DNA of 64,000 nt from Pseudarthrobacter phenanthrenivorans (GCF_000813845.1 NZ_JWTB01000022.1:36423-100422), one strand, 5' to 3'; positions 44,537-53,945 are shown, counted from the first letter of the stretch. Notes: generated from the sequence alone by a model not told the origin. Numbers and translations: made by a program.

Positions 44537-46090
44537 TCAGCCGCCGGCGGCCCGCCGGCCGCGGCGGGTGGCGGGTTCGTCCGTGGCGTGGGACCCGCCT
44601 GCCGTTGCACGCGCGTCCGTTGCCGCCGCGTCCGTTGCCGGCGGCTCGGCGCCGTCCGTGGCGGTGCGCCGGCCGCGTTCCGCGAGTGCGGCGGCGGCGA
44701 GCGCCCCCGTGTCCGCAACGTCGTCCGCACGGCTGTGCCCGGCGTCGTGCTTTTCATTTCGCGGCCCGGCGGTTGGTACCTGGGCTCCGCCGGCCTTGAT
44801 CCCTGTTGCCTTGACGACAAGGACGGCGATCAGGGTGGTCACCGGGATGGCCAGGACCAGTCCGATGGACCCCACCAGCGTCCGGATGACCTCCTCGGAG
44901 AGCTCGGCGCTGGTGAGGGTGTCCATCAGCGGCCGGTCGTAGAGCATGACGATGATCAGGATGGGCAGGGAGGCACCGGCGTACGCGAAGGCGATGGTGT
45001 AGACGGTGGAGGCGATGTGGTCGCGGCCGATCCGCATGGCGGAGGTGAACAGCTTGCGGGCGCTGCTGGCCGGTGCCAGTTCGTATAGCTCCCACACGGC
45101 CGAAGACTGGGTGATGGTGACATCGTTCAGGACGCCCAGGCCGGAAATGATGAGCCCGCACAGGATGACGCCCGAAATGGAGATGTTCGACGACGTGTTC
45201 ACCAGGGTGGCGGCGTCGTGGCTGCCGACGCCGGCGAGGTTGGCGGCGTCGGTGGCCCAGGCCGCCAGGAGGGCCGTGATGGCCAGGCCGAAAATCGTGC
45301 CCAGCAGCGCCGTTGATGTGCGTGCGGAGAACCCGTGGGCGAAGTAGAGCACGCCGATCATGATCACCGTGGAGCCCACCAGCGCCAGCAGCAGCGGCGG
45401 TTTGCCTTCCACCAGGCCGGGCAGCAGGAAGCTCACCAGCACGAAGTAGGCACCCACCAGCCCGATCAGGGCGCGCAGTCCGCGCCACCGTGCGACGGCG
45501 ATGACCACCACGGCGTACAGCGCGGCCAGGAGGACGATTGGCAGGGTCCGGACGAAGTCCACGAAAATGTAGGCCGGCGAACCCTGGGATCCGGTGGCGC
45601 CCTGGACGTTGGAGAGGTTCAGGTAACGGATCTGGTCACCCGGTTTGACCCCGTGCGATGAGGCGACATCCGGGTTGATGACCACCTTGACCGGACTGCC
45701 GCCCTTGTCCGGTTCGGTGAAGGCGAACGTGCACTTCGAGCCCTGCTGGCCCGGGTTTTGCGAACCCGTTCCCTCCTGGCCCGTGTTCTGTTGGCCTGTT
45801 CCCTGCTGGCCTGTCCCCTGCTGGCTGGTGCCCTGGGTGCAGCTTTCGGTTACCACGCTCTGGATGGTTCCTGTATCAAACGTGACCCCGGGGGCCGTGG
45901 AGTACGGGTTGGCGAGGGATATTCCTTCCTTGCTCCCCGACGGCCACAGCGCGGCCATGCCGGCCAGGGTCAGCAGCGCCAACGGGATGAGCACCGCAGC
46001 CAGGATGCGGTTCGCCTTGCTGCGGGCAGCCATCGCCTGGGGCGTCGGCTCCGAATGATCTACGGAAGCGTGGGAGTGGCCGGCGCCCAT
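44537..46090 (-). CDS. YibE/F-family membrane protein
   Basis: A 517-residue protein. After a cytoplasmic start and one helix (ILAAVLIPLALLTLAGMAAL) comes an exported loop (~55-165) with a Gln/Gly/Thr repeat tract (QQGTGQQGTGQQNTGQEGTG) flanked by two cysteines (ESCTQ, SKCTF), then six or seven helices containing HGFSARTSTALLGTIFGLA and ISGLGVLNDVTITQSSAVWEL, diagnostic of YibE/F. The last ~85 residues are Ala/Thr-rich and disordered. Function unknown. A palindrome overlaps its probable promoter. Confidence 0.87.
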   Translation of the reverse strand: MGAGHSHASVDHSEPTPQAMAARSKANRILAAVLIPLALLTLAGMAALWPSGSKEGISLANPYSTAPGVTFDTGTIQSVVTESCTQGTSQQGTGQQGTGQQNTGQEGTGSQNPGQQGSKCTFAFTEPDKGGSPVKVVINPDVASSHGVKPGDQIRYLNLSNVQGATGSQGSPAYIFVDFVRTLPIVLLAALYAVVVIAVARWRGLRALIGLVGAYFVLVSFLLPGLVEGKPPLLLALVGSTVIMIGVLYFAHGFSARTSTALLGTIFGLAITALLAAWATDAANLAGVGSHDAATLVNTSSNISISGVILCGLIISGLGVLNDVTITQSSAVWELYELAPASSARKLFTSAMRIGRDHIASTVYTIAFAYAGASLPILIIVMLYDRPLMDTLTSAELSEEVIRTLVGSIGLVLAIPVTTLIAVLVVKATGIKAGGAQVPTAGPRNEKHDAGHSRADDVADTGALAAAALAERGRRTATDGAEPPATDAAATDARATAGGSHATDEPATRRGRRAAGG

Positions 46091-46094
46091 CAGC

Positions 46095-46117
46095 AGTTCA
46101 ACCTCATACGTTGAACT
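46095..46117. promoter_or_regulatory. Inverted repeat at the YibE/F promoter
   Basis: AGTTCAAC and GTTGAACT flank a 7-bp spacer, ending 5 bp from the YibE/F ATG. On the minus strand a -10-like TATGAG falls in the spacer, so the dyad may be an operator over a near-leaderless promoter. Confidence 0.45.
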
Positions 46118-46174
46118 CTACGTGCGCCGCCATAGGGTTTATAAATGGACCATCGGGATGGGGAGGAACCAGGC

Positions 46175-46966
46175 ATGGACAACCGTGGAACGCGGGGAAC
46201 CGGCAGTGCGGCAGGAATTCATGGGGCCTCAAACGGCGGGGTGCAGGACGGGCAGGTGCCCGCGGTTCCCGCCTTTCAGCCCGTCCTGAGCGTCCTCGAA
46301 GCGTCCGGCGATACCAGGGGCGTGGTCCTGGTCCTGCACGGCGGCAAGGCCCACAGCCGGGATCCGGTGGAGGCCCGCCACCTGAGCCCGGCCAGGATGA
46401 TCCCCTTCGCCCGGCATCTGCACCGGGCCGGCCGGAAGCACGGGCTGGCCGTCTGGTCCCTGCGCAACAGCGTCCGCGGCTGGAACGGCCCGGAGATGTC
46501 GCCGCTGCAGGACGCCCGGTGGGCACTGGCACAGATCGCCGAACGCCACCCCGGCGTCCCGGTCTTCCTGCTGGGCCACTCCATGGGCGGCCTGACGGCG
46601 GTGTGCGCCGCGGACCATCCGCAGGTGGAGGCAGTGGTGGCGCTTGCCCCCTGGCTGGGCCTGGAAACGCCGGCCGGCAGGGTCAGCGGCCGGAAGGTCC
46701 TGATCATCCACGGCAGCACGGACCACATGACCAGTCCCGCCCAGTCCCTCGCGTTCGCGCGCCGGGCCTCCGCCGAGGCGGCCAGCGTGCAGTACGTGTC
46801 ACTCAAGGGCGTCGGCCACTTCATGCTCCGCAAGACCCGCGTCTGGCAGACCCTTGCCACCGGCTTCGTCATCAAGTCCTTCGCCGAGAGCACGGGGGCA
46901 AAGGTCCGGCCGCCGCGGGCGTTCACGCAGCTGTTGCCGGAATCCGCCGTCCACGTCACCCTGTAG
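46175..46966 (+). CDS. Alpha/beta hydrolase
   Basis: A 263-residue alpha/beta hydrolase. Nucleophile elbow GHSMGG (~residues 131-136), oxyanion region VLVLHGGKAHS, acid DHM in IHGSTDHMTSP and catalytic His in KGVGHFML. It resembles lysophospholipase/monoglyceride-lipase-like enzymes. ATG at 46175 chosen for its GGGAGGA site 7 nt upstream; an ATG ten codons earlier is possible. Followed after 12 bp by an acyltransferase gene, so a lipid role is plausible. Confidence 0.82.
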   Translation: MDNRGTRGTGSAAGIHGASNGGVQDGQVPAVPAFQPVLSVLEASGDTRGVVLVLHGGKAHSRDPVEARHLSPARMIPFARHLHRAGRKHGLAVWSLRNSVRGWNGPEMSPLQDARWALAQIAERHPGVPVFLLGHSMGGLTAVCAADHPQVEAVVALAPWLGLETPAGRVSGRKVLIIHGSTDHMTSPAQSLAFARRASAEAASVQYVSLKGVGHFMLRKTRVWQTLATGFVIKSFAESTGAKVRPPRAFTQLLPESAVHVTL

Positions 46967-46978
46967 GCGCCGGCACCG

Positions 46979-47824
46979 ATGCCCTGGCGTCCCCGGTCCA
47001 ACGACCGCTTCTACCGGCTGATCGTGCGCACGGGCCAGTTCCTGCTGTGGGCGCTGCGGCTGCAGATCCTGCCAACAGGCCTGGAAAACCTGCCCCCAAG
47101 GGGTCCCCTGAACGGCCCGTCCCGGCAGGTGTCGCCCGGCAGCGGCGTGGTTTTTGCCATCACGCACTTTGGCTACGTGGACTTCGCGGTGGTGGAGCTG
47201 CTCCTGTGGCGGCACACGCGCGCGCAGTTGCGCTTCCTGGTGCACCAGGGCGCGGCGGACCATTGGCTGGCCGGGCCCGCGATCAGCGCCAGCGGCCACG
47301 TGGTGGTGGGGTATGCCGGCCGCGCCGATGCCTATGACGCGGCAGTGGCGAAGCTCCGGGCCGGCGAGTACCTGGCCGTGTTCCCCGAGGCAGGGGTCAG
47401 CCGCAGCTTCACGGTGCGTGAATGCAGGACCGGCGCGGTCCGGATGGCCGCGGAGGCCGGTGTGCCGGTGATCCCGGTATCCGTCTGGGGCGCCCACCGG
47501 ATCATGACCCGCGGCCATGGCTTTTCCCTCCGCCGCAGCTGGCGGGCACCGGTGCGGGTCCATGTGGGCGAACCTTTAGTGGTGCCGCCCGGACAGGATG
47601 CGGAGGCGGACACGGAGCTGCTGCGCAGCATCCTGCAGGCCGGCGTCGACCGCTGCATCGCGGACTATCCGCTCCAGCATGAAGCCGGGGCGTGGTGGAT
47701 GCCGGCGCACCTGGGCGGCAGCGCGCCGACTGATGCCGAGCGGCAACTGCTGGACGCGGAAGACGCAGCCGCCGGCCGCCGTCGTGGTCCCCGCCAGCCC
47801 AAACAGCTTCCGCGCCCCAAGTAG
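46979..47824 (+). CDS. PlsC-like 1-acylglycerol-3-phosphate acyltransferase family protein
   Basis: A 281-residue LPLAT-family protein. Block I is THFGYVD (His-x4-Asp), block III is FPEAGVSRSF, and block IV GVPVIPVSVWGAHRI. It has one hydrophobic N-terminal segment. The usual EGTRS is changed to EAGVSRS, so the acceptor may not be ordinary lysophosphatidate. Likely acylates a lipid or alcohol at the membrane; co-transcribed with the hydrolase. Confidence 0.82.
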   Translation: MPWRPRSNDRFYRLIVRTGQFLLWALRLQILPTGLENLPPRGPLNGPSRQVSPGSGVVFAITHFGYVDFAVVELLLWRHTRAQLRFLVHQGAADHWLAGPAISASGHVVVGYAGRADAYDAAVAKLRAGEYLAVFPEAGVSRSFTVRECRTGAVRMAAEAGVPVIPVSVWGAHRIMTRGHGFSLRRSWRAPVRVHVGEPLVVPPGQDAEADTELLRSILQAGVDRCIADYPLQHEAGAWWMPAHLGGSAPTDAERQLLDAEDAAAGRRRGPRQPKQLPRPK

Positions 47825-47872
47825 TAGCGCCAGGGGCCGTTGTGAGCGGTCAACACGGCACCTGGCGCTACT
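47823..47872. terminator. Long inverted repeat between convergent genes
   Basis: AGTAGCGCCAGG (47823-47834) pairs perfectly with CCTGGCGCTACT (47861-47872); inside, GCCGT and ACGGC continue the stem. Lies at the stop of the acyltransferase and 17 bp from the GNAT stop. Probable bidirectional terminator. Confidence 0.65.
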
Positions 47873-47889
47873 CCGACGAAAAATTGCTG

Positions 47890-48924
47890 CTAGTCCGAGA
47901 CCACCAGCGTTTCCGCGCCCGCCAGCCGCGCTTTCCCGCTCTCCAGGAGGGGTTCGACGGCGGCGCGCAGGGCGGTCATGGAATCGTCCAGTTCCAGCAT
48001 GACCGGGTGCTGGTACGCGATCAGGGCCAGGATGTCCCGGACCGCCTCGGCGGCGTCGCCGGCATCCAGCGCGGGCTCGTGCCCGACGAAGACGTCCGTG
48101 GGAGCTTCGGCCGAGGCCGCCGCGGGCTCCTGCCCGTCTTCCGGGGTGGCCGGGGCTGCGTAGCTGACGGCGAATGCGCGGATGCGGCCCTTCTTTGCCG
48201 GTGCCACACCCGTCCCGAAGGCCGACTCCGGCTGGGCGCGCAGCACGATGGCGCCGTGCGCCCCGGTGAGCTCGTCGAGGAAGAGCTTCTGCACCTGGCC
48301 CACGGACAGCACACCGGGTGAGTCCCAGCCGTGGATGGAGGTGTAATAGCGGCCCACCACATCGGTCAGTTCCACGGACCCGGTGGCGAGGTCCATGACC
48401 ACGTCGGACCCGGCGTTCTCACCGCTGACGGGCCGTCCGCCGTAGTCCTTGTCCGGGAAGACCGGCAGCCGCAGGGCGCCCGGCTCCACCACCACCAGGC
48501 GGGACCGCTGGATGGGTGCCAGCCCGAAGGCTTCGGCGAACGCGGCGCCAGCTGTGCCCGGCTCCACTTTGGCCCGGAGCTTTGTCACGCCCGACGGCGC
48601 GTTTTCCGCTTCACGGCGCAGCATGGTCAGCAGGCTGGCCCCGATTCCCGAGCGGCGGTGGTCCCTGGCCACCTCGATATAGGTCCAGAGGCGTTCCGGG
48701 TGCAGGGATGCCTCATAGACGACGCCGGCAGCGACGGGGATGCCGACGCCGTCAATAACGTCCTCGGCAACAATGCAGCGGCGCCACGGGGTGCCGTCGC
48801 GTCCGTTGGAGGACACGGCGAGGGCGCCGCGGAACTGGCGGGCCTGGGCGGTGTCCGGGTCGCCCCAGATCTCCAGGAGGGCAAGGTCGTCGCCGTCGCG
48901 CCATTCGCGGTATTCGATGGCCAT
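47890..48924 (-). CDS. GNAT-family N-acetyltransferase, possibly two-domain
   Basis: A 344-residue protein. The N-terminal GNAT domain has LWTYIEVARDHRRSGIGASLLTMLRREAE, with the acetyl-CoA loop RRSGIGAS (~90-97). The C-terminal half (~170-344) may be a degenerate second GNAT domain. Substrate unknown. Starts 2 bp after the glyS stop, so it is in the same transcript. Confidence 0.78.
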   Translation of the reverse strand: MAIEYREWRDGDDLALLEIWGDPDTAQARQFRGALAVSSNGRDGTPWRRCIVAEDVIDGVGIPVAAGVVYEASLHPERLWTYIEVARDHRRSGIGASLLTMLRREAENAPSGVTKLRAKVEPGTAGAAFAEAFGLAPIQRSRLVVVEPGALRLPVFPDKDYGGRPVSGENAGSDVVMDLATGSVELTDVVGRYYTSIHGWDSPGVLSVGQVQKLFLDELTGAHGAIVLRAQPESAFGTGVAPAKKGRIRAFAVSYAAPATPEDGQEPAAASAEAPTDVFVGHEPALDAGDAAEAVRDILALIAYQHPVMLELDDSMTALRAAVEPLLESGKARLAGAETLVVSD

Positions 48925-48926
48925 GC

Positions 48927-50312
48927 TCAGGCCCCGATCAGCCGAGCCGCCAGGTAGCCCTCCACCTTGTCCAGGGAGACGCGCTCCTGGCTCATGGTGT
49001 CCCGCTCGCGGATGGTCACGGCCTGGTCCTCGAGGGTGTCGAAGTCGACCGTAATGCAGAACGGGGTGCCGATCTCGTCCTGGCGGCGGTAGCGGCGGCC
49101 GATCGCGCCGGCGTCGTCGAAGTCGATGTTCCAGTTCTTCCGCAGCTGGGCGCCCAGGGCCTTGGCCTTCGGGGAGAGGTCCTCGTTGCGGCTCAACGGG
49201 AGCACGGCTGCCTTGACCGGTGCCAGGCGCGGGTCAAGCTTCAGGACGGTGCGCACGTCCACGCCGCCCTTGGCGTTGGGGGCCTCGTCCTCGGTGTAGG
49301 CGTCCACCAGGAATGCCATGAAGGAACGGGTCAACCCGGCCGCGGGTTCGATGACGTACGGGGTGTAGCGCTCGTTGGTGGCCTGGTTGAAGTAGCTCAG
49401 GTCCGTACCGGAGGCCTTGGCGTGGGTGGAGAGGTCGAAGTCGGTGCGGTTGGCGATGCCTTCCAGCTCGCCCCACTCGGAGCCCTGGAAGCCGAAGCGG
49501 TACTCGATGTCCGTGGTGCCCTTGGAGTAGTGGCTGAGCTTTTCCTTGGGGTGCTCGTAGAAGCGCAGGTTCTCCTCGCGGATGCCCAGGCCGGTGTACC
49601 AGGCCATGCGCTCGTTCATCCAGTACTTGTGCCACTCTTCGTCCGTGCCGGGCTCGACGAAGAACTCCATCTCCATCTGCTCGAATTCGCGGGTGCGGAA
49701 GATGAAGTTGCCGGGGGTGATCTCGTTGCGGAAGGACTTGCCGATCTGGCCGATGCCGAACGGCGGCTTCTTCCGGGAGGTGGTGAGCACGTTGTTGAAG
49801 TTCACGAAGATGCCCTGCGCCGTTTCGGGGCGCAGGTAGTGCAGGCCTTCCTCGCTGGCCACCGGGCCAAGGTAGGTCTTGAGCAGGCCGGAGAACTCCT
49901 GCGGCTCGGTCCACTGGCCGCGGGTGCCGCAGTTGGCGCAGGCGATGTCCTTCAGGCCGTTCTCTGCGGGGCGGCCTTTCTTTTCCTCGTATTCTTCCTC
50001 GAGGTGGTCGGCCCGGTAGCGCTTGTGGCAGGACAGGCACTCCACCAGGGGGTCGGAGAAGACTTCCACGTGGCCGGAGGCTTCCCATACCTGGCGGGGC
50101 AGGATCACCGAGGAGTCCAGGCCCACCACGTCCTCGCGGCCGCGGACCATGGACTGCCACCACTGGCGCTTGATGTTTTCCTTCAGCTCCGCGCCCAGGG
50201 GGCCGTAGTCCCAGGCAGAGCGCGAGCCTCCGTAGATCTCACCGGCCTGGAACACGAAGCCCCTCCGCTTGGAGAGGGAAATGACCTGGTCGAGGACGGA
50301 TTTTGCTGCCAT
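48927..50312 (-). CDS. glyS: Glycyl-tRNA synthetase (dimeric, class II)
   Basis: A 461-residue single-chain glycyl-tRNA synthetase of the alpha2 type. It starts with [25 protein letters not shown]; a zinc insert has C92, C95, C125 and C128; class II motif 2 lies in [17 protein letters not shown] and motif 3 in [14 protein letters not shown]. Length is normal. No T-box is visible upstream. Confidence 0.97.
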   Translation of the reverse strand: MAAKSVLDQVISLSKRRGFVFQAGEIYGGSRSAWDYGPLGAELKENIKRQWWQSMVRGREDVVGLDSSVILPRQVWEASGHVEVFSDPLVECLSCHKRYRADHLEEEYEEKKGRPAENGLKDIACANCGTRGQWTEPQEFSGLLKTYLGPVASEEGLHYLRPETAQGIFVNFNNVLTTSRKKPPFGIGQIGKSFRNEITPGNFIFRTREFEQMEMEFFVEPGTDEEWHKYWMNERMAWYTGLGIREENLRFYEHPKEKLSHYSKGTTDIEYRFGFQGSEWGELEGIANRTDFDLSTHAKASGTDLSYFNQATNERYTPYVIEPAAGLTRSFMAFLVDAYTEDEAPNAKGGVDVRTVLKLDPRLAPVKAAVLPLSRNEDLSPKAKALGAQLRKNWNIDFDDAGAIGRRYRRQDEIGTPFCITVDFDTLEDQAVTIRERDTMSQERVSLDKVEGYLAARLIGA

Positions 50313-50441
50313 GGGGTAACTCCAATTTCTACAGGGCCGCTGGGTGCGGTCCGCGGGTTGTCAGGCCCCCGGCTGCTGTGTGCTGGGCACAACGGGCAGC
50401 GGCCCGGGGCGGATGAAGGAAGAACGGGGAAAGCTCGTGTC

Positions 50442-51437
50442 CTAGCGTACCGGCCGCTGCCTGCGCAGCGCGCCCCTGGGCCAGGGCAGGGTTGCCAGGA
50501 TGATGGCGGCCAGCGTGAGCAGGGTGCCCAGCACGGTGGCCGGGGCCACGATGGTTCCCGGGGCGGGAAGCACCAGGTCCAGGGCCAGCGAACCGAGCAG
50601 CTGCCCCGCGATCATGCCCAGGCCCGTGACCAGCACCCCCAGGCTGCGGACCAGGAGTGCGCCCAGGCCAATGAACACGCAGCCCATGGGCCCGCCCAGG
50701 TAATACCACCACTCGCCCGGCAGCGGATTGGCGGGACCAGCCACCGCCAGCTTCACGGCGAGCGCTGTCCACAGCACCAGGCAGCCCGCCACGAAGTTGA
50801 CCAGCGTGGCGGCGATCGGGGTGCCGTAATGGACGGTGGCGGTACCGTTCATGGCCTGCTGGAAACTCATGAGGAACCCCGCCGCCACCGGCAGGAGGAC
50901 CGGAATGAGCAAGGCTGAAGGCCCTCCGCCGCCGCCTGCGCCCGCTCCGCTGAACCGCGGTGACACTGCCCAGGCGACGGCGGCGATGGTCAGGATGCAG
51001 CCGATGATGCGGATGCCGGTGACGGATTTCTTCCCGGCCGGCCCGATCCCCAGCCGGTCCACCAGGAGGCCGCTTACGGTCTGGCCGGTGACGGTGGCGA
51101 CGGTAAAGAGGGCCACGCCCAGGATGCCCACCGTAAAGGACTGGGCAAAAACGAACAGCGCACCGATCGCCCCGGCCACCACGTAGATGCGGGGAAACGC
51201 ACGGTTCCGGACCGCCGGGAGGATGGCCGCCAGGCCGGCGCGGCCCCGTGGGAGCACCAGCGAAATCAGGATCATGACCAGCAGGCCTGTGCTGAAACTC
51301 ACGGCCGCGGCGGCGATTCCGTCGTTGAGGCGGGCTCCCAGCGCCCCGTTGATCCGGCCCTGGACGGGAATGGCGAGGCCGGAGCCCACCGCCAGGGGGA
51401 GGCCTGCGAGGACCGGCAGGCGGGAAGGGGAGGTCAT
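50442..51437 (-). CDS. DMT-superfamily transporter (DUF606/YdcZ type)
   Basis: A 331-residue membrane protein of two five-helix halves: GLPLAVGSGLAIPVQGRINGALG starts the first and PVAAGFLMSFQQAMNGTATVHYG the second, matching duplicated DUF606 (YdcZ) proteins. ATG chosen for the AAGGTGG site 5 nt upstream; a GTG three codons earlier is possible. Substrate unknown. Divergent from the S4-domain gene. Confidence 0.82.
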   Translation of the reverse strand: MTSPSRLPVLAGLPLAVGSGLAIPVQGRINGALGARLNDGIAAAAVSFSTGLLVMILISLVLPRGRAGLAAILPAVRNRAFPRIYVVAGAIGALFVFAQSFTVGILGVALFTVATVTGQTVSGLLVDRLGIGPAGKKSVTGIRIIGCILTIAAVAWAVSPRFSGAGAGGGGGPSALLIPVLLPVAAGFLMSFQQAMNGTATVHYGTPIAATLVNFVAGCLVLWTALAVKLAVAGPANPLPGEWWYYLGGPMGCVFIGLGALLVRSLGVLVTGLGMIAGQLLGSLALDLVLPAPGTIVAPATVLGTLLTLAAIILATLPWPRGALRRQRPVR

Positions 51438-51469
51438 TGAATCCACCTTAGTTCAGGCATCATTGCTGT

Positions 51470-51703
51470 ATGAGCAACCCGATTGACGACGTTCCCATCC
51501 GCGACAGCATGATCCGGCTGGGCCAGCTGCTGAAGCTTTCCAACCTCGTGGAGGACGGTGTGGAGGCTGCGGAGCTCATCAAGAACGGGCTGGTCAAGGT
51601 CAACGGGGAGATCGAGGACCGCCGGGGCCGGCAGCTGCACAACGGCGACTCTGTCAGCGTCAACGGCCAGACAGTCCGCGTGGTGGCACCAAAGGCAGAC
51701 TAG
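51470..51703 (+). CDS. S4-domain RNA-binding protein (YbcJ/YaaA-like)
   Basis: A 77-residue protein that is almost only an S4 domain: MIRLGQLLKLSNLVEDGVEAAELIKNGLVKVNGEIEDRRGRQL. Small free S4 proteins bind rRNA or stalled-ribosome complexes; the exact target is not predictable. No ribosome-binding site is visible before the ATG. Confidence 0.85.
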   Translation: MSNPIDDVPIRDSMIRLGQLLKLSNLVEDGVEAAELIKNGLVKVNGEIEDRRGRQLHNGDSVSVNGQTVRVVAPKAD

Positions 51704-51733
51704 CCACCCGGCCGGCCACCCGCCGTCGTACTC

Positions 51734-52393
51734 CTACTTGTTGAGGACCTCGTGGGTGAGGAACTCCCCCACGTGGCCGATCTCCTGCTGGTTGATGCCG
51801 TGCCACATGCCCGTGTAGAGCACCTTGGTGAGCTTGACGTGCTTCCGCACCCAGCCCATGGTGAACTCGATCTTGTCCTGGGTGATCACGGGGTCCTGCT
51901 GGTCCCGGCCCCAGAACATGGGAACGGTGCCGTCCAGCTGGTCGTCCTTGAAGGTGGGGTCGCCGTCGGCGTCCACCACGAAACCTGACAGTCCGACGAC
52001 GGCGGCGAAGTCCGTGGGCCGCTGCCGCAGCAGCGTGGTGGCCATCGCCATTCCCATGGAGAAGCCCAGCAGCGTCACCGAAGGGTGGCCCACCCGGATC
52101 GTGTCGATCCACTCCAGGACGTAGGCTGAGGCCTTCTTGACCCGTTCCAGCGAGTATTCGATCGAGGCTGTCAGGGGGAACCAGGTGAAGCCGGGACCCA
52201 TGGCGATGGGAGCCCGCACGGAGGCGACGGCGAAGTCCCCGGGCAGCATGTCGGCCAGGCTGAACAGGTCCTGCTCATTGGCGCCGTAGCCGTGCAGCAG
52301 CACCAGCAGCGGTTTGCCGGTGCGCTGGTCCTCCGGGTGGGACCACAGGACAACAGGGGCAGGAAATACTTCGGCGTCAGTCATGGTTTCCAT
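51734..52393 (-). CDS. Phospholipase/carboxylesterase family hydrolase
   Basis: A 219-residue alpha/beta hydrolase of the YpfH/acyl-protein-thioesterase type: LLVLLHGYGANEQDLFSLAD, nucleophile GFSMGMAMA, Asp in GRDQQDPVI and a C-terminal WHGINQQEI supplying the His. Two ATGs three codons apart are possible; the first is used. A GTTAC-N6-GTAAC dyad (52401-52416) stands just before it. Confidence 0.82.
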   Translation of the reverse strand: METMTDAEVFPAPVVLWSHPEDQRTGKPLLVLLHGYGANEQDLFSLADMLPGDFAVASVRAPIAMGPGFTWFPLTASIEYSLERVKKASAYVLEWIDTIRVGHPSVTLLGFSMGMAMATTLLRQRPTDFAAVVGLSGFVVDADGDPTFKDDQLDGTVPMFWGRDQQDPVITQDKIEFTMGWVRKHVKLTKVLYTGMWHGINQQEIGHVGEFLTHEVLNK

Positions 52394-52400
52394 TCTTACA

Positions 52401-52416
52401 GTTACCCGAAAGTAAC
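52401..52416. promoter_or_regulatory. GTTAC-N6-GTAAC dyad
   Basis: GTTACCCGAAAGTAAC lies 8 bp before the esterase start, in the 68-bp gap between divergent genes. A second hairpin-like palindrome, CCTACG-TTGG-CGTAGG, follows at 52419-52434. Both could be operators; only the symmetry is certain. Confidence 0.35.
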
Positions 52417-52461
52417 AACCTACGTTGGCGTAGGCAGAGAGGCGGAAGGCAGGATAGGACC

Positions 52462-53331
52462 GTGACTGACGCAAGTGCCATCGAGACAACCTCCGGACGC
52501 TCCGGAACCCACCCGTGGACCCGGTATGTGGCGCTGGGCGATTCCTTCACGGAGGGCATCGGGGACCCCGAACCGTCGAGCCCCGGGGGCCACCGCGGCT
52601 GGGCCGACAGGGTGGCCGAAGAGCTGGGCCGCACCCAGCCGGACTTCGCCTATGCCAACCTCGCCGTGCGCGGCCGGCTGCTGCAGCAGATCGTGGACCA
52701 GCAGCTGGCGCCGGCCCTGGAACTGAAGCCGGACCTGGTCACCCTGTCAGCCGGCGGCAACGACCTCATCCGCCCCGGCGGCGACCCCGATGTCCTGGCA
52801 GAGAAGCTGGATTCGGTGGTCCAGATCCTGTCCATGGGCGGTGCCACAGTGGTCCTGTTCAACGGCCCGGACACCGGTTCGTCCGTGCTCAGCAGGATCC
52901 GCAGCAAGGTGGCCATCTACAACGAGAACCTGCGCACGGTGGCTGCCCGGCACGATGCCGTAATTGCGGACATGTGGTCCCTGCGGCAGTTGAGCGACCC
53001 CCAAATGTGGGACCAGGACCGGCTGCACTTCTCGCCGCTGGGCCACCACACGATTGCGGCCATGGTGCTGGACGCGCTGAATGTGGAGCATTCGCTGGAA
53101 CCGCTGCAGCCCAAGCCGCTGCCGCCCCGCACCTGGCGCGAGGCAAGGAGCGGGGACCTGGTGTGGGCCCGCGAGTACTTTGTGCCGTGGGTGCTGCGCC
53201 GGCTGCGCCACCAGTCCTCCGGCGACGGCATCACGGCAAAACGGCCGACGCCGGGTCCCGTCTTTGGTCCCGGTGTTCCGTTGGGATCCGGCGAGGGGCC
53301 GTTGGGAACGTCGGAGCCCAGCCACCGGTAG
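52462..53331 (+). CDS. SGNH/GDSL-family hydrolase
   Basis: A 289-residue esterase/lipase-fold enzyme. Block I VALGDSFTEGIGD has the catalytic Ser, block III SAGGNDLIRPG the oxyanion Asn, and block V QDRLHFSPLGHH the Asp and His. No signal peptide, so it is probably cytoplasmic. The C-terminal ~35 residues are Pro/Gly-rich. GTG start with a weak AGGA. Confidence 0.88.
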   Translation: MTDASAIETTSGRSGTHPWTRYVALGDSFTEGIGDPEPSSPGGHRGWADRVAEELGRTQPDFAYANLAVRGRLLQQIVDQQLAPALELKPDLVTLSAGGNDLIRPGGDPDVLAEKLDSVVQILSMGGATVVLFNGPDTGSSVLSRIRSKVAIYNENLRTVAARHDAVIADMWSLRQLSDPQMWDQDRLHFSPLGHHTIAAMVLDALNVEHSLEPLQPKPLPPRTWREARSGDLVWAREYFVPWVLRRLRHQSSGDGITAKRPTPGPVFGPGVPLGSGEGPLGTSEPSHR

Positions 53332-53380
53332 GGCTGCCCGGGTTTAGTCTGGAAGGACAACACACGAGAGGCGCGGCACC

Positions 53381-53929
53381 GTGAGCAGCTTGTTTTTCTG
53401 GATTATCATCCTGTCCTTCGTGGTCCCCATGGCCATGCGTGCATACCGCCGCTCCATGGCCCGGCGGGACCGGAACCAGGGCCTTCCCGGCCAGTTCCCG
53501 CGGCCGGGAGAGTTCCCCGGGCCGAACCAGTACCCGGGCTTTGGCCAGTTCCCCGGCTCGGCCGGGCCGCAGAGCAACCAGCCCCGCGACGGCTACACCC
53601 AGCAGGATTACTTCTCCGGCGGCTTCCGCCGCGCCGGGCAGCAGCCTTTTGGCGGGCAGCAGCTGCCGCCGCAACAGTACGGGCAGCCGCTGCCGCCGCA
53701 ACAGTACGGGCAGCCGCCCATGGCGGATCCCCGGTTCGGCGCTCCACAGGAACCGCCGTTCCAGCAGCAGGCACCCGGTCAGTCTTCCGGGCCTGCCACT
53801 CCCCCGCCGCCGGCTGCGCCGCAGGGGTACCGTGCACGCAAGCTGGCGGAGCTGGACCAGCAGTACACCAACGGTGAACTGTCCATGGAGGAATACATGA
53901 AGCGCCGCGGCGACATCATGAACGGCTAG
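53381..53929 (+). CDS. Membrane-anchored Pro/Gln-rich protein with SHOCT domain
   Basis: A 182-residue protein: N-terminal helix (LFFWIIILSFVVPMAMRAY), a long Pro/Gly/Gln linker with repeated QQLPPQQYGQPLPPQQYGQP (a 24-bp-type DNA repeat), and a C-terminal SHOCT domain (RKLAELDQQYTNGELSMEEY, then MKRRGDI). SHOCT is a short oligomerisation module. Function unknown. GTG start with GAGAGG 9 nt upstream. Confidence 0.78.
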   Translation: MSSLFFWIIILSFVVPMAMRAYRRSMARRDRNQGLPGQFPRPGEFPGPNQYPGFGQFPGSAGPQSNQPRDGYTQQDYFSGGFRRAGQQPFGGQQLPPQQYGQPLPPQQYGQPPMADPRFGAPQEPPFQQQAPGQSSGPATPPPPAAPQGYRARKLAELDQQYTNGELSMEEYMKRRGDIMNG

Positions 53930-53945
53930 CTGGTTTGCTGGGCAG

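Noticed and set aside
50313..50441. Possible T-box leader before glyS
   Set aside because: The spacer lacks the conserved T-box antiterminator sequence and a specifier loop; only a short GC-rich stretch is present.
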